This document shows, one piece after another, positions 8,556 to 15,230 of a stretch of DNA of 21,965 bases. This DNA comes from GCA-2861595 sp035526335 (GTDB lineage: Bacteria; Actinomycetota; Acidimicrobiia; Acidimicrobiales; GCA-2861595): assembly GCA_035526335.1 (NCBI GenBank), contig DATLCN010000022.1, forward strand, positions 1 to 21,965, read 5' to 3'. The notes below the pieces were generated by a model. It did not search any database, was not told the origin of the DNA, and was given only the letters and a program-made list of their open reading frames with translations. Both the position numbers and the translations under genes were made by a program. How positions within the stretch are numbered: the stretch's first letter is position 1; each line of letters begins with the position of its first letter.

Positions 8556-9338
8556 ATGCGGGTCGCGTTCGTGGGCAAGGGCGGTGTGGGAAAGTCCGCA
8601 ATAGCAGGGACCTTCGCCCGGGCACTGGCCCGCCGCGGGGATCCCGTGCTGGCCCTCGACTCCGACCCCATGCCCGGGATGGCCTTCTCCCTCGGGCTCG
8701 AGCGCTCGGACGCGCCCATGCCGGACGAAGCCGTCGAGGAGCGCCAAGAGGGTGAGACCGGGCCGCGTTACCGGCTGCGGACCGGGCTGAGCGCGGAGGA
8801 AGCCGTCGAGCGCTACGCCACGCTGGCTCCCGATGGAGTGCGCTTTCTCCAGTTCGGCAAGCACCGAGGACAGGTCGGCACCATCATCCGCTCGCAGTTC
8901 GCGTTCCGGCAGATCATCCAGGAGCTTCCTGAGGAGCGTTGGAGTCTCGTCGGCGACCTGCCGGGAGGAACCCGACAGGCGTTCGGGGGGTGGGGCGATT
9001 ACGCCGACACGGTGTTCGTCGTCGTCGAACCTACGGCGAAGTCCCTGTTGACCGGCCGCCGTCTGGCCCGCCTCGCCGGTCTGGACAAGGCGCCGGGCGA
9101 GGTGGTGGCGATCGCCAACAAGGTCCGGGACCCCGGCGACGTGGAGCTGGTCGAGCGCCGCACCGGGCTGGACGTCGTGGCCACCGTCGGGTGGGACGAA
9201 GCGCTGGCCGAGGCCGAGCGCCAGGGTGCGGCTCCCATTGATGTGGCGCCTGATTCACCCGCCGTCCGGGCGGTAGAGTCGCTGGTCGACAGGATGTGCC
9301 AGCGCCAGGCGCACGAGATCAAGGAGCGCATCTCATGA
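8556..9338 (+). CDS. CooC/MinD-type P-loop ATPase lacking the CxC motif
   Basis: 260 residues from ATG 8556, placed directly before the family start MRVAFVGKGGVGKSAI. Deviant Walker A GKGGVGKSA (7-15), Walker A'-like ALDSDPMPGMAFSLG, switch segment GDLPGGTR (133-140), and VVVEPTAKSLLTGRRLA in the nucleotide-binding core, then the family tail DVAPDSPAVRAVESL. It belongs to the SIMIBI class near CooC, whose members load nickel or other cofactors into metalloenzymes. At the place where CooC proteins carry metal-binding Cys-x-Cys it has FGKHRGQVG, so it cannot bind metal that way. Its stop overlaps the next ATPase start (ATGA), implying coupled synthesis. It may be the non-metal half of a heterodimer. 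Family firm, partner enzyme unknown. Confidence 0.88.
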   Translation: MRVAFVGKGGVGKSAIAGTFARALARRGDPVLALDSDPMPGMAFSLGLERSDAPMPDEAVEERQEGETGPRYRLRTGLSAEEAVERYATLAPDGVRFLQFGKHRGQVGTIIRSQFAFRQIIQELPEERWSLVGDLPGGTRQAFGGWGDYADTVFVVVEPTAKSLLTGRRLARLAGLDKAPGEVVAIANKVRDPGDVELVERRTGLDVVATVGWDEALAEAERQGAAPIDVAPDSPAVRAVESLVDRMCQRQAHEIKERIS

Positions 9339-10072
9339 AGGTTGCCGTTGTCGGCAAAGGGGGATCGGGCAAGACCACGACCTCAGCGGTCGTTGCCCGC
9401 ACCCTGGCCCGTCACGGCCTGTCCGTCGTCGCTCTGGACTGCGACTCGAACCCCAACCTGGGCCTGTCGCTTGGTGTGGGCGACGACGAAACCGAGCGAC
9501 TCGTGGCCATGCGGGAGGCGCTTGCCGAGGGTGAGGAGGAGCACGCTCCGGGCTGGGACCAGCTTCTCGACCGCTTCGGCTCCGACGCGCCCGACGGTGT
9601 TCGTCTAGCCGTGGTGAGTCGCATCGACAATCCCGAACCTGGCTGAACGTGATGCGGGCTGTCCGCCGAGCAGTTGCTCGGCTCCGTTGATTTCGCAGAT
9701 GCCGCGGTTGTCGCCGACATGGAGGCCGGTATCGGCACCCTGACCCGCCTCGGCGAGCAGCAGGTCGACACGGTGCTCGTCGTGGTTGAGCCCACCCCGA
9801 AATCACTGGAGGTCGGCCAGCGGGCCGCCGCTCTGGCCGTCGAGAAGCAACTCGGCCGGGTCATCGTGGTGGCCAGCCGAATACGTGACAACACGGACCT
9901 CGAGATGGTCGGCAAGCTCTTCGCCGGCTACGAGGTGGTGCCCATCCCGGACGATCCGGCCATCGTGGCCGCCGACCGCGCCGGCGTGGCCCCACTCGAC
10001 ACCGCGCCGGACTCTCCAGCGGTGCGGGCCCTGTGCGAGCTGGCCCGGGGCCTGCTCCCGGTGCCGGCGTAA
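9335..10072 (+). CDS. CooC-type nickel-chaperone-like ATPase with two in-frame TGA codons at the CxC motif (candidate selenoprotein)
   Basis: Read through, the frame encodes 245 residues, close to the roughly 250 of CooC. N-terminal part: GKGGSGKTTT Walker A (7-16), ALDCDSNPNLGLSLG. C-terminal part: VVADMEAGIGTLTR, VVVEPTPKSLEVGQRAA, VIVVASRIRD, PLDTAPDSPAVRAL. The halves share one frame and are separated only by TGA at 9644-9646 (residue 104) and 9650-9652 (residue 106), followed by TGC (Cys107): Pro-Gly-TGA-Thr-TGA-Cys-Gly. CooC proteins have metal-binding Cys-x-Cys here (Cys112/Cys114 in Carboxydothermus CooC1), one base change from each TGA. I infer Sec-x-Sec; alternatives are a double nonsense mutation or a consensus error. 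The stop of this frame is TAA. Without recoding the product is 103 residues and lacks the second half of the nucleotide fold. Confidence 0.8.
9653..9697 (+). promoter_or_regulatory. Candidate bacterial SECIS hairpin
   Basis: GCCGAGCA (9665-9672) and TGCTCGGC (9675-9682) are perfect inverse complements, best drawn as a 7-bp stem with loop AGTT (9672-9675). The loop G lies 21 bases after the second TGA and 27 after the first. Bacterial SECIS elements need a G in the first two loop positions about 16-37 bases from the UGA; the E. coli fdhF loop is at a similar distance. An outer TGCG/CGCA pairing (9653-9656 with 9694-9697) could close the structure. Caution: the stem encodes Ala-Glu-Gln-Leu-Leu-Gly, and Glu-Gln-Leu-Leu in GC-rich codons is naturally palindromic. 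Confidence 0.45.
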
Positions 10073-10091
10073 CGCGGGCAGCAGTCCTGCT

Positions 10092-10556
10092 TTGGCCACT
10101 CCGTCAGGCCGGGCAACCGGCCGGCTGGCGCAGGCTCTGCCTCTCCTCGGCCTGATCGCTGCCATCTGGGCTCTGTTGCCGCCCTATTCGGGCCCCGACC
10201 TGGCCACCGAGATGAGGGTCGAGATCGCCGACCACGTGGTCCCGAGCATCCTGCTCGTGGCGCTCTCCCTGGCATCTCTGATACGCGCCCGCCGGCTCGG
10301 CTCCCCTCTGGGATCGGGCACGTTCATGCTCCTCGCCGGCCTCGGAATCCTGTTGGCCGGCTTCTGGATGGTCGCCACCCACCTGCCGCTGGTCGCGCAG
10401 GCCCGCCGGGGCGACGTCCCCGGCGGAACCGCCGCCTACCACACCGCGCCGGGACTGGCCGTCATGGTCCTCGGTCTGGTCTGGACCGTCCTGCACTGGA
10501 ACGACGCCGCGCCGGAGTCCCAGCGGCCCGCTCGGCCGGGCTCACCGGGCGGGTGA
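10092..10556 (+). CDS. Four-helix membrane protein of unknown function
   Basis: 154 residues from TTG at 10092, the only start-like codon in frame between the preceding stop and the first membrane helix; the next Met would remove helix 1. Predicted helices at about 14-30, 48-64, 76-97 and 118-136, with RARR after helix 2 and a Pro/Gly/Arg-rich tail. Helix 3 ends in WMVATHLPL and helix 4 begins near TAAYHTAPG, so two His lie at membrane edges and could bind metal or haem; this is speculative. It starts 19 bases after the second ATPase and reads in the same direction, so it is probably in the same transcript. I do not recognise the family. Ends 9 bases from the convergent prk stop. Confidence 0.68.
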   Translation: MATPSGRATGRLAQALPLLGLIAAIWALLPPYSGPDLATEMRVEIADHVVPSILLVALSLASLIRARRLGSPLGSGTFMLLAGLGILLAGFWMVATHLPLVAQARRGDVPGGTAAYHTAPGLAVMVLGLVWTVLHWNDAAPESQRPARPGSPGG

Positions 10557-10565
10557 GCGCTGCCT

Positions 10566-11519
10566 CTACTGGCGGGCCTGGATCAGGTGGTACAGAAGCA
10601 GCAGCTGGCTGAGGGCCAACGGCTCGCTGACCACGCCGGGCTCGACCTGACCGAGCGACATCGGGAAAGGCTCAGCTACGCCGAGGCTCTCCCAGATCGC
10701 TTCCTTGACCTTGCGGGTAATGCCCGGATCGGCGTAGGCATGGATGTGGACGGCGTCCACCGGCTTGCCGTCCTCATCCCGTGAGAGCTTCAGGTGGATG
10801 GCCTCGCGGGTGTCGTCGGTCAGGATGGAGGCGAGATCCGGGTGGGGGGCCGTGGGCCGCAGCAGCAGGGTGGCGCTCAACGGATCGTCGAGCGACTCAC
10901 CCCTCTCCTCGATGGGAGCGAACTGCACCACGATGTCGGCGTGGGCCCGCTGCGGGCGGATGAACTCGGCCGACTCCGGCTCACGCTTGTCGAGCTCGGC
11001 ACGGACCTGCTCCTCGGTGTAGCCCCGCTTGCTGGTGTCACGCTTGATCTTCCAGCTGTAGCGGAGAGGCTCCGGCGGGTCCAGGTACACGGTGATGTCG
11101 AAACAGGCCCGGGCCACCTTCGAGTGGATCGGAATCAGCCCTTCGATGATGACGTAGTTTTCGGGCTCCACCAGCACGGGCCGCGCGAGCGTGCCGTCGT
11201 GGTGGTTGTAGATGGGCTGGAGGATCGGCTGTCCCATGGCGATCAGCTGCAGATGCTGTTCCATGATCTCGACGTAGTTGCAGTCGGGATGGAGCGGCGT
11301 AAAGGGCTTGTCCTTGCGCTCCTGACGGTCGTACCGGTGGTAATGGTCGGTGCAGATCGAGGTGCTCTTGTCGTGCCCCAGCGCCTCTACGAGACCCTTG
11401 GTCAGGGTGGTCTTCCCTGCAGCGCTGTCGCCGGCTATGGCCAGCATGGCGGGGCGGGGCCGGGAGCCTCCGTTGTCACGCTGCAGGGCCTTCTGGATGG
11501 CCATCTGCTTGTCGGGCAT
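10566..11519 (-). CDS. prk: Phosphoribulokinase (class II-like)
   Basis: 317 residues from ATG 11519 with GAGG eight bases upstream. ATP + ribulose 5-phosphate gives ribulose 1,5-bisphosphate, the RuBisCO substrate. P-loop GDSAAGKTT (30-38), then ICTDHYHRYDRQERKD, LHPDCNYVEIMEQHL, QPIYNHHDGTLARP, YVIIEGLIPIHS and WKIKRDTSKRGYT, following the order of plant/cyanobacterial class II enzymes, not the shorter proteobacterial class I. The P-loop has Ala where chloroplast PRK has its regulatory Cys16, so thioredoxin control of that type is not expected. Downstream of aldolase in the cbbR-fba-prk group, with its own putative promoter and a tiny overlapping leader ORF. Confidence 0.93.
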   Translation of the reverse strand: MPDKQMAIQKALQRDNGGSRPRPAMLAIAGDSAAGKTTLTKGLVEALGHDKSTSICTDHYHRYDRQERKDKPFTPLHPDCNYVEIMEQHLQLIAMGQPILQPIYNHHDGTLARPVLVEPENYVIIEGLIPIHSKVARACFDITVYLDPPEPLRYSWKIKRDTSKRGYTEEQVRAELDKREPESAEFIRPQRAHADIVVQFAPIEERGESLDDPLSATLLLRPTAPHPDLASILTDDTREAIHLKLSRDEDGKPVDAVHIHAYADPGITRKVKEAIWESLGVAEPFPMSLGQVEPGVVSEPLALSQLLLLYHLIQARQ

Positions 11520-11584
11520 CACGGGACCTCTGTCTCTTCTGAGCCCACCAACCGGCGGGCGGTGCTGAACTTGGGGAACGACAT
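11519..11584 (-). CDS. Putative 21-residue leader ORF coupled to prk
   Basis: ATG at 11584 opens 21 codons (begins MSFPKFSTARR, ends EETEVP) and stops with TGA whose A is the A of the prk ATG (TGATG), the geometry of translational coupling. A TAGGCT box lies 9 bases upstream of this ATG, so a message from it would begin almost at this codon. No Shine-Dalgarno precedes it, whereas prk has one inside this ORF. It may be a regulatory leader peptide or a chance frame. No homologue known to me. Confidence 0.4.
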   Translation of the reverse strand: MSFPKFSTARRLVGSEETEVP

Positions 11585-11593
11585 GGTCCGGGT

Positions 11594-11599
11594 AGCCTA
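11594..11599 (-). promoter_or_regulatory. -10 box upstream of prk leader ORF
   Basis: TAGGCT on the minus strand, identical to the box before cbbR. TTGGAC (11619-11624) is a possible -35 at a slightly long 19-base spacing. It would give prk transcription independent of the aldolase gene. Confidence 0.4.
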
Positions 11600-11610
11600 T
11601 TCGCCAGCCT

Positions 11611-11633
11611 CCGGCGGCGTCCAAAGCCGCCGG
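11611..11633 (-). terminator. GC-rich hairpin between aldolase and prk genes
   Basis: CCGGCGGC (11611-11618) pairs perfectly with GCCGCCGG (11626-11633) around a 7-base loop, 20 bases after the aldolase stop. There is no following U-run, so it is at most a weak intrinsic terminator or an RNA-processing or attenuating structure. Confidence 0.4.
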
Positions 11634-11653
11634 GTGGTCACGAGGGCGTCAGG

Positions 11654-12676
11654 TCAGGCGCCGGCCGTCTCCAGTTCCCGTGAATAGCCGCCGGTGCTGG
11701 CCAGGCTGTTGCAGCGGGAACGGTGGTACAGCGCCGACTGCCCCGCCGGGGCGTTGGCCGCCTCACCCTTCCAGGCCTTGAGGGCGGGGTCCTGCAGCGC
11801 GCGGCCGTAGGAGAAGCTCAGGTGCCACGGGTGCGGGCCCATTGCGTTCATTGCGTTGAGGTGCTCCGTGGCGACCTCTGCGCTCTGGCCGCCGGAGAGG
11901 AAGGCGATGCCGGGCACCGCCGCCGGCACCGTCTGGCGCAGGCAACGCAAGGTCATTTCGGCCACCTGATCGACACCGGCCTGCTCGGCGCACTTCTTGC
12001 CCGAGATCACCATGTTGGGCTTGAGGATCATGCCCTCGAGCTGCACCCGGTGCTCGGCCAGGGCGGCGAACACGGCGCGCTGCGCGGCGATCGTCACTTC
12101 GTAGCAACGTTCGATGCTGTTGTCGGCGTCCATCAGCACCTCGGGCTCCACGATGGGCACGAGGCCACCTTCCTGGCACAGCGCGGCGTAACGGGCCAGC
12201 GCGTGGGCATTGGCGTTGATGCAGTACGTGGTGGGGATCCCGTCGCCGATGGTGATGACCGCCCGCCACTTGGCGAATTTGGCTCCGAGGGAGACGTACT
12301 CGCCGACGCGCTCCCGCAGGCCGTCCAGGCCTTCGGTGATCTGCTCACCAGGAGCGTTGGCCAGGTTCTTGGCGCCGGTGTCGACCTTGATGCCAGGCAG
12401 GATCCCGCGCTTGGCCAGCATTTCGGGGAACGGCGTTCCGTCGGCGCTCGACTGGCGGATCGTCTCGTCGTAGAGGATGACGCCACTCACGAACTCGCTG
12501 AGGTTCTCCGTGCTGAGCAGCATGTCCCGGTAGGCCCGGCGGTTCGCCTCGGTGGACTCGATGCCGAGGGCGCCGAAACGCTTGCCGATGGTGGCCGTGC
12601 TCTCGTCGGCCGCCAACACCCCCTTGCCGGACGCCACCATGGCCTGGGCGGTGGCGGTGAGATCGTTGGTGCTCAT
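11654..12676 (-). CDS. fba: Class I fructose-bisphosphate aldolase
   Basis: 340 residues, ATG start preceded by a strong GAGGAG ribosome site. Schiff-base (metal-independent) aldolase: interconverts fructose 1,6-bisphosphate with dihydroxyacetone phosphate and glyceraldehyde 3-phosphate; Calvin-cycle aldolases can also make sedoheptulose 1,7-bisphosphate. Motifs: GKGVLAADESTATIGKRF near the N-terminus, LYDETIRQ, KFAKWRAV, PIVEPEVLMDAD, and Schiff-base Lys219 in GMILKPNMVISG, then FLSGGQS and WHLSFSYGRALQ. Length and motifs match the eukaryote-like class I family, not the short archaeal one. It follows cbbR by 44 bases and precedes prk, placing it in carbon fixation and regeneration. Confidence 0.95.
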   Translation of the reverse strand: MSTNDLTATAQAMVASGKGVLAADESTATIGKRFGALGIESTEANRRAYRDMLLSTENLSEFVSGVILYDETIRQSSADGTPFPEMLAKRGILPGIKVDTGAKNLANAPGEQITEGLDGLRERVGEYVSLGAKFAKWRAVITIGDGIPTTYCINANAHALARYAALCQEGGLVPIVEPEVLMDADNSIERCYEVTIAAQRAVFAALAEHRVQLEGMILKPNMVISGKKCAEQAGVDQVAEMTLRCLRQTVPAAVPGIAFLSGGQSAEVATEHLNAMNAMGPHPWHLSFSYGRALQDPALKAWKGEAANAPAGQSALYHRSRCNSLASTGGYSRELETAGA

Positions 12677-12720
12677 CTACGTGCTCCTCCTCGTGCGGGT
12701 TCTCCGGGTGATCCTAGGAG

Positions 12721-13636
12721 TCAACCTGGCTTCGCGCCATTGGCGACCGGCGCCCTGCCGCCCTGGGTCCCCAGGTGCTCGAGCATCAGGCGGGCCGTCG
12801 GCACCAGGTCCTCGCCGGCGCGGCCCACCAGATGCCACTCCCGTCGCAGCGGGAGCCGTCCGTGACGCCACTCCTCCAGGGCTCCCGACTCCAGCTGGGA
12901 GGCCGCGGCGTCGCCCGAGATGAGGGCGATCCCGAGGCCCATCTCCACGCTCTCGAGAATGGCCCCGTTCGAGCCGACGGTGAGGACCGCCGGCGCCAGC
13001 TCCAGCTCCCTCAGCAGCTCCTCGGTGGTGCCCCGGGTGCCGGAGCCGGGCTCCCGGAGCAGCCAGGTGGCAGAAGGCGAGTCCTCCAAGGTCACCCTGC
13101 GGGAGCGGCGGGCGTTCGATGCCGGCGCCGGCGCGACCAGCACCAGGTTGTGGGTCTGGTGGCGAGGGTGCGGAAGGGGCTGCCGGCGGGAGGACGGCCG
13201 CCGATGGCCAGGTCGACCTCCTGGTGGGCCAGCAGATCCCAGACCCGCTCCCGGTTTCCGACCTCCAGGCGACCACGGCCTCTGGATAGCGGGAACGAAA
13301 CGACGCCAGCACCCGGGGAACCAGCCGCTCGCCGGCAGTCGTGACGGCGGCCAGGCGGACCTGGCCCCGCTCGGGATGCGCGGTGCCCTCGGCCGCGACC
13401 ACGGCTGCGTCGAGGAGGCCCAGTGCCTGACGGACGTGGCTGGCGAAGGTGTGCCCCGCCGGCGTGAGCCGCAGGCCCCGCCGATTCTTCACCACCAGTG
13501 GGACGCCCACGTCCCGCTGGAGGGAAGCGAGAGCGGCCGACACCGCCGGCTGGGTGACCACCAGTCGCTCGGCGGCCTTCCGCACGGAGCCGGCGGCGGC
13601 CACGGCGAGGAAGGTCCGCGGCTGCCCGAGCGTCAC
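12721..13636 (-). pseudogene. cbbR: LysR-type regulator CbbR, interrupted by two apparent 1-base deletions
   Basis: GTG start at 13636; an in-frame TAG lies just upstream, so no longer start is possible. N-terminal winged helix: FLAVAAAGSVRKAAERLVVTQPAVSAALASLQ, then PLVVKNRRGLRLTPAG. The effector domain changes frame twice: near 13268-13270 (expected LEVGNRERVWDLLAHQEVDLAIGG is in another frame) and near 13152-13154 (from LATRP into the frame of VLVAPAPAS...). Each is repaired by adding one C to a C run; the repaired gene has exactly 306 codons, normal for CbbR. Two identical-type lesions in homopolymers suggest sequencing error rather than decay. Divergent from cbbLSX and upstream of fba and prk, it should activate these genes in response to Calvin-cycle metabolites. 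Confidence 0.85.
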
Positions 13637-13642
13637 CTTGAG

Positions 13643-13648
13643 AGCCTA
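13643..13648 (-). promoter_or_regulatory. -10 box for leaderless cbbR message
   Basis: TAGGCT on the minus strand, 6 bases before the GTG at 13636, with no ribosome site between. The spacing suits a transcript beginning at the start codon. Confidence 0.45.
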
Positions 13649-13653
13649 GAACA

Positions 13654-13684
13654 TCAAACGCTTATGAATAGCGAGTAAATACTC
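13654..13684. promoter_or_regulatory. Candidate CbbR operator in the cbbR-cbbL intergenic region
   Basis: An AT-rich patch in GC-rich surroundings. It holds a perfect dyad GAGTA-AA-TACTC (13673-13684) and two overlapping TNA-N8-TNA elements (TCA 13654 to TGA 13667; TGA 13665 to TAA 13678), close to the TNA-N7/8-TNA pattern described for CbbR sites. The position between divergent cbbR and cbbLSX is the canonical one. A weak TGGACA (13687-13692) 17 bases before GAGGAT (13710-13715) could be the cbbL promoter. Not proven. Confidence 0.5.
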
Positions 13685-13752
13685 AATGGACAGATGATGG
13701 ATCGTGCGCGAGGATGCCCCGAGCAGACAGACCTCGTCCAAGGAGGACACAC

Positions 13753-15219
13753 ATGGCAGAGAACGGAAAGCAGGGCGCTCAGGCCCTGGAGGGCGAGAAG
13801 CGCTGGGGCGCCGGTGTGATCCCCTACGCCAAGATGGGGTACTACGAGCCGGACTACGAGCCCGACGACAGCGACATCTTGTGCTGCTTCCGGATCACGC
13901 CCCAGCCGGGCGTGCCGCCGGAGGAGGCGGGGGCCGCCGTGGCCGGCGAGTCCTCCACCGCCACCTGGACGGTGGTGTGGACCGACCGACTCACCAACTT
14001 CAAGCGCTACCAGGCCAAGTGCTACAAGGTCGAGGCCGTCCCCGGCGCCGAGAACCAGTACTTCGCCTTCATCGCCTACAACATCGACCTGTTCGAGGAG
14101 GGGTCCATCCCCAACCTCACGGCGTCGATCATCGGCAACGTCTTCGGCTTCAAGGCCCTCAAGGCCCTGCGCCTCGAGGACATGCGCATCCCCACCCATT
14201 ACATCAAGACCTTCCACGGCCCGCCCCACGGCATCGTGATGGAGCGGGAGTACATCAACAAGTTCGGCCGTCCCCTGCTGGGCGCCACCACCAAGCCCAA
14301 GCTGGGCCTGTCGGCCAAGAACTACGGCCGGGTCGTCTACGAGGCGCTGCGCGGTGGGCTCGACTTCGTGAAGGACGACGAGAACATCAACAGCCAGCCG
14401 TTCATGCGCTGGCGCGACCGTTACCTGTACTGCATGGAGGGCGTGCAGCGGGCCCAGGAGCAGACCGGTGAGATCAAGGGCCACTACCTGAACGTCACCG
14501 CCGCCACCATGGAGGACATGTACGAGCGGGCCGAGTTCGCCAAGGAGGTCGGCAGCGTCATCATCATGATCGACCTGGTGATCGGCTACACGGCCATCCA
14601 CTCCATGGCCAGGTTTGCCCGCAAGAACGGCATGATCCTGCACCTGCACCGGGCCGGTCACGGCACCTACACCCGCCAGAAGAACCACGGCGTGAGCTTC
14701 CGCGTGATCTCCAAGTGGTGCCGCATGATGGGTGTCGACCACATCCACGCCGGCACCGTGGTGGGCAAGCTCGAGGGCGACCCGTCCATGATCCGGGGCT
14801 TCTACGACACCCTCCGCCTCAACCACATCCCCGAGAACCGGGCACAGGGCATCTTCTTCGACCAGGACTGGGCGTCCATGCCCGGCACCATGCCGGTGGC
14901 CTCGGGCGGCATCCACGCCGGCCAGATGCACCAGCTGCTCGACTACCTGGGCGAGGACGTCGTACTCCAGTTCGGCGGCGGCACCATCGGCCACCCCTCG
15001 GGCATCGCCCCGGGCGCCGAGGCCAACCGGGTCGCCGTGGAAGGGATGATCAAGGCCCGCAACGAGGGCCGTGACTACGTCAAGGAGGGCGAGCAGATCC
15101 TCAAGGACCTGGCCAAGAAGTGCCCGCCGCTGCAGGTCGCCCTCGACACATGGGGCGAGATCTCCTTCAACTACGAGTCCACCGACACCGCCGACGTCGT
15201 CGCGACGCCGACGTCCTAA
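13753..15219 (+). CDS. cbbL: RuBisCO large subunit, red-type form IC-like
   Basis: 488 residues from ATG 13753, with AAGGAGG (13740-13746) six bases upstream; the in-frame ATG at 13714 lies before the ribosome site. Carboxylates (and oxygenates) ribulose 1,5-bisphosphate. All catalytic residues are present: Lys181/Lys183 in TKPKLGLS, carbamylated Lys207 with Asp209 and Glu210 in GLDFVKDDEN, HLHR (297-300), His303, His332, loop-6 Lys339 in GTVVGKLEGDP, and Ser384 in PVASGGIHAG. GESSTATWTVVWTDRLT and HRAGHGTYTRQKNHGVSF resemble Cupriavidus-type red RuBisCO. The C-terminus has the extended red-type tail (WGEISFNYESTDTAD) that CbbX threads. First gene of cbbLSX; form IC versus IE needs a tree. 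Confidence 0.97.
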   Translation: MAENGKQGAQALEGEKRWGAGVIPYAKMGYYEPDYEPDDSDILCCFRITPQPGVPPEEAGAAVAGESSTATWTVVWTDRLTNFKRYQAKCYKVEAVPGAENQYFAFIAYNIDLFEEGSIPNLTASIIGNVFGFKALKALRLEDMRIPTHYIKTFHGPPHGIVMEREYINKFGRPLLGATTKPKLGLSAKNYGRVVYEALRGGLDFVKDDENINSQPFMRWRDRYLYCMEGVQRAQEQTGEIKGHYLNVTAATMEDMYERAEFAKEVGSVIIMIDLVIGYTAIHSMARFARKNGMILHLHRAGHGTYTRQKNHGVSFRVISKWCRMMGVDHIHAGTVVGKLEGDPSMIRGFYDTLRLNHIPENRAQGIFFDQDWASMPGTMPVASGGIHAGQMHQLLDYLGEDVVLQFGGGTIGHPSGIAPGAEANRVAVEGMIKARNEGRDYVKEGEQILKDLAKKCPPLQVALDTWGEISFNYESTDTADVVATPTS

Positions 15220-15230
15220 GGAGCCAAGCC

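Noticed and set aside
9644..9674. Splitting the second ATPase into two separate genes (103-residue product plus a TTG-started 132-residue product)
   Set aside because: Each half lacks essential parts of one nucleotide-binding fold, no ribosome site precedes the TTG, and both halves lie in the same frame with family-matching sequence up to and right after the TGAs.
12677..13636. Uninterrupted 319-residue ORF as the true cbbR product
   Set aside because: After about residue 122 it leaves the LysR frame and becomes Arg/Pro/Gly-rich; the real effector domain continues in other frames.
13654..14994. 446-residue minus-strand ORF opposite cbbL
   Set aside because: Antisense shadow of highly conserved cbbL in GC-rich DNA; low-complexity His/Val/Gly composition and no ribosome site.
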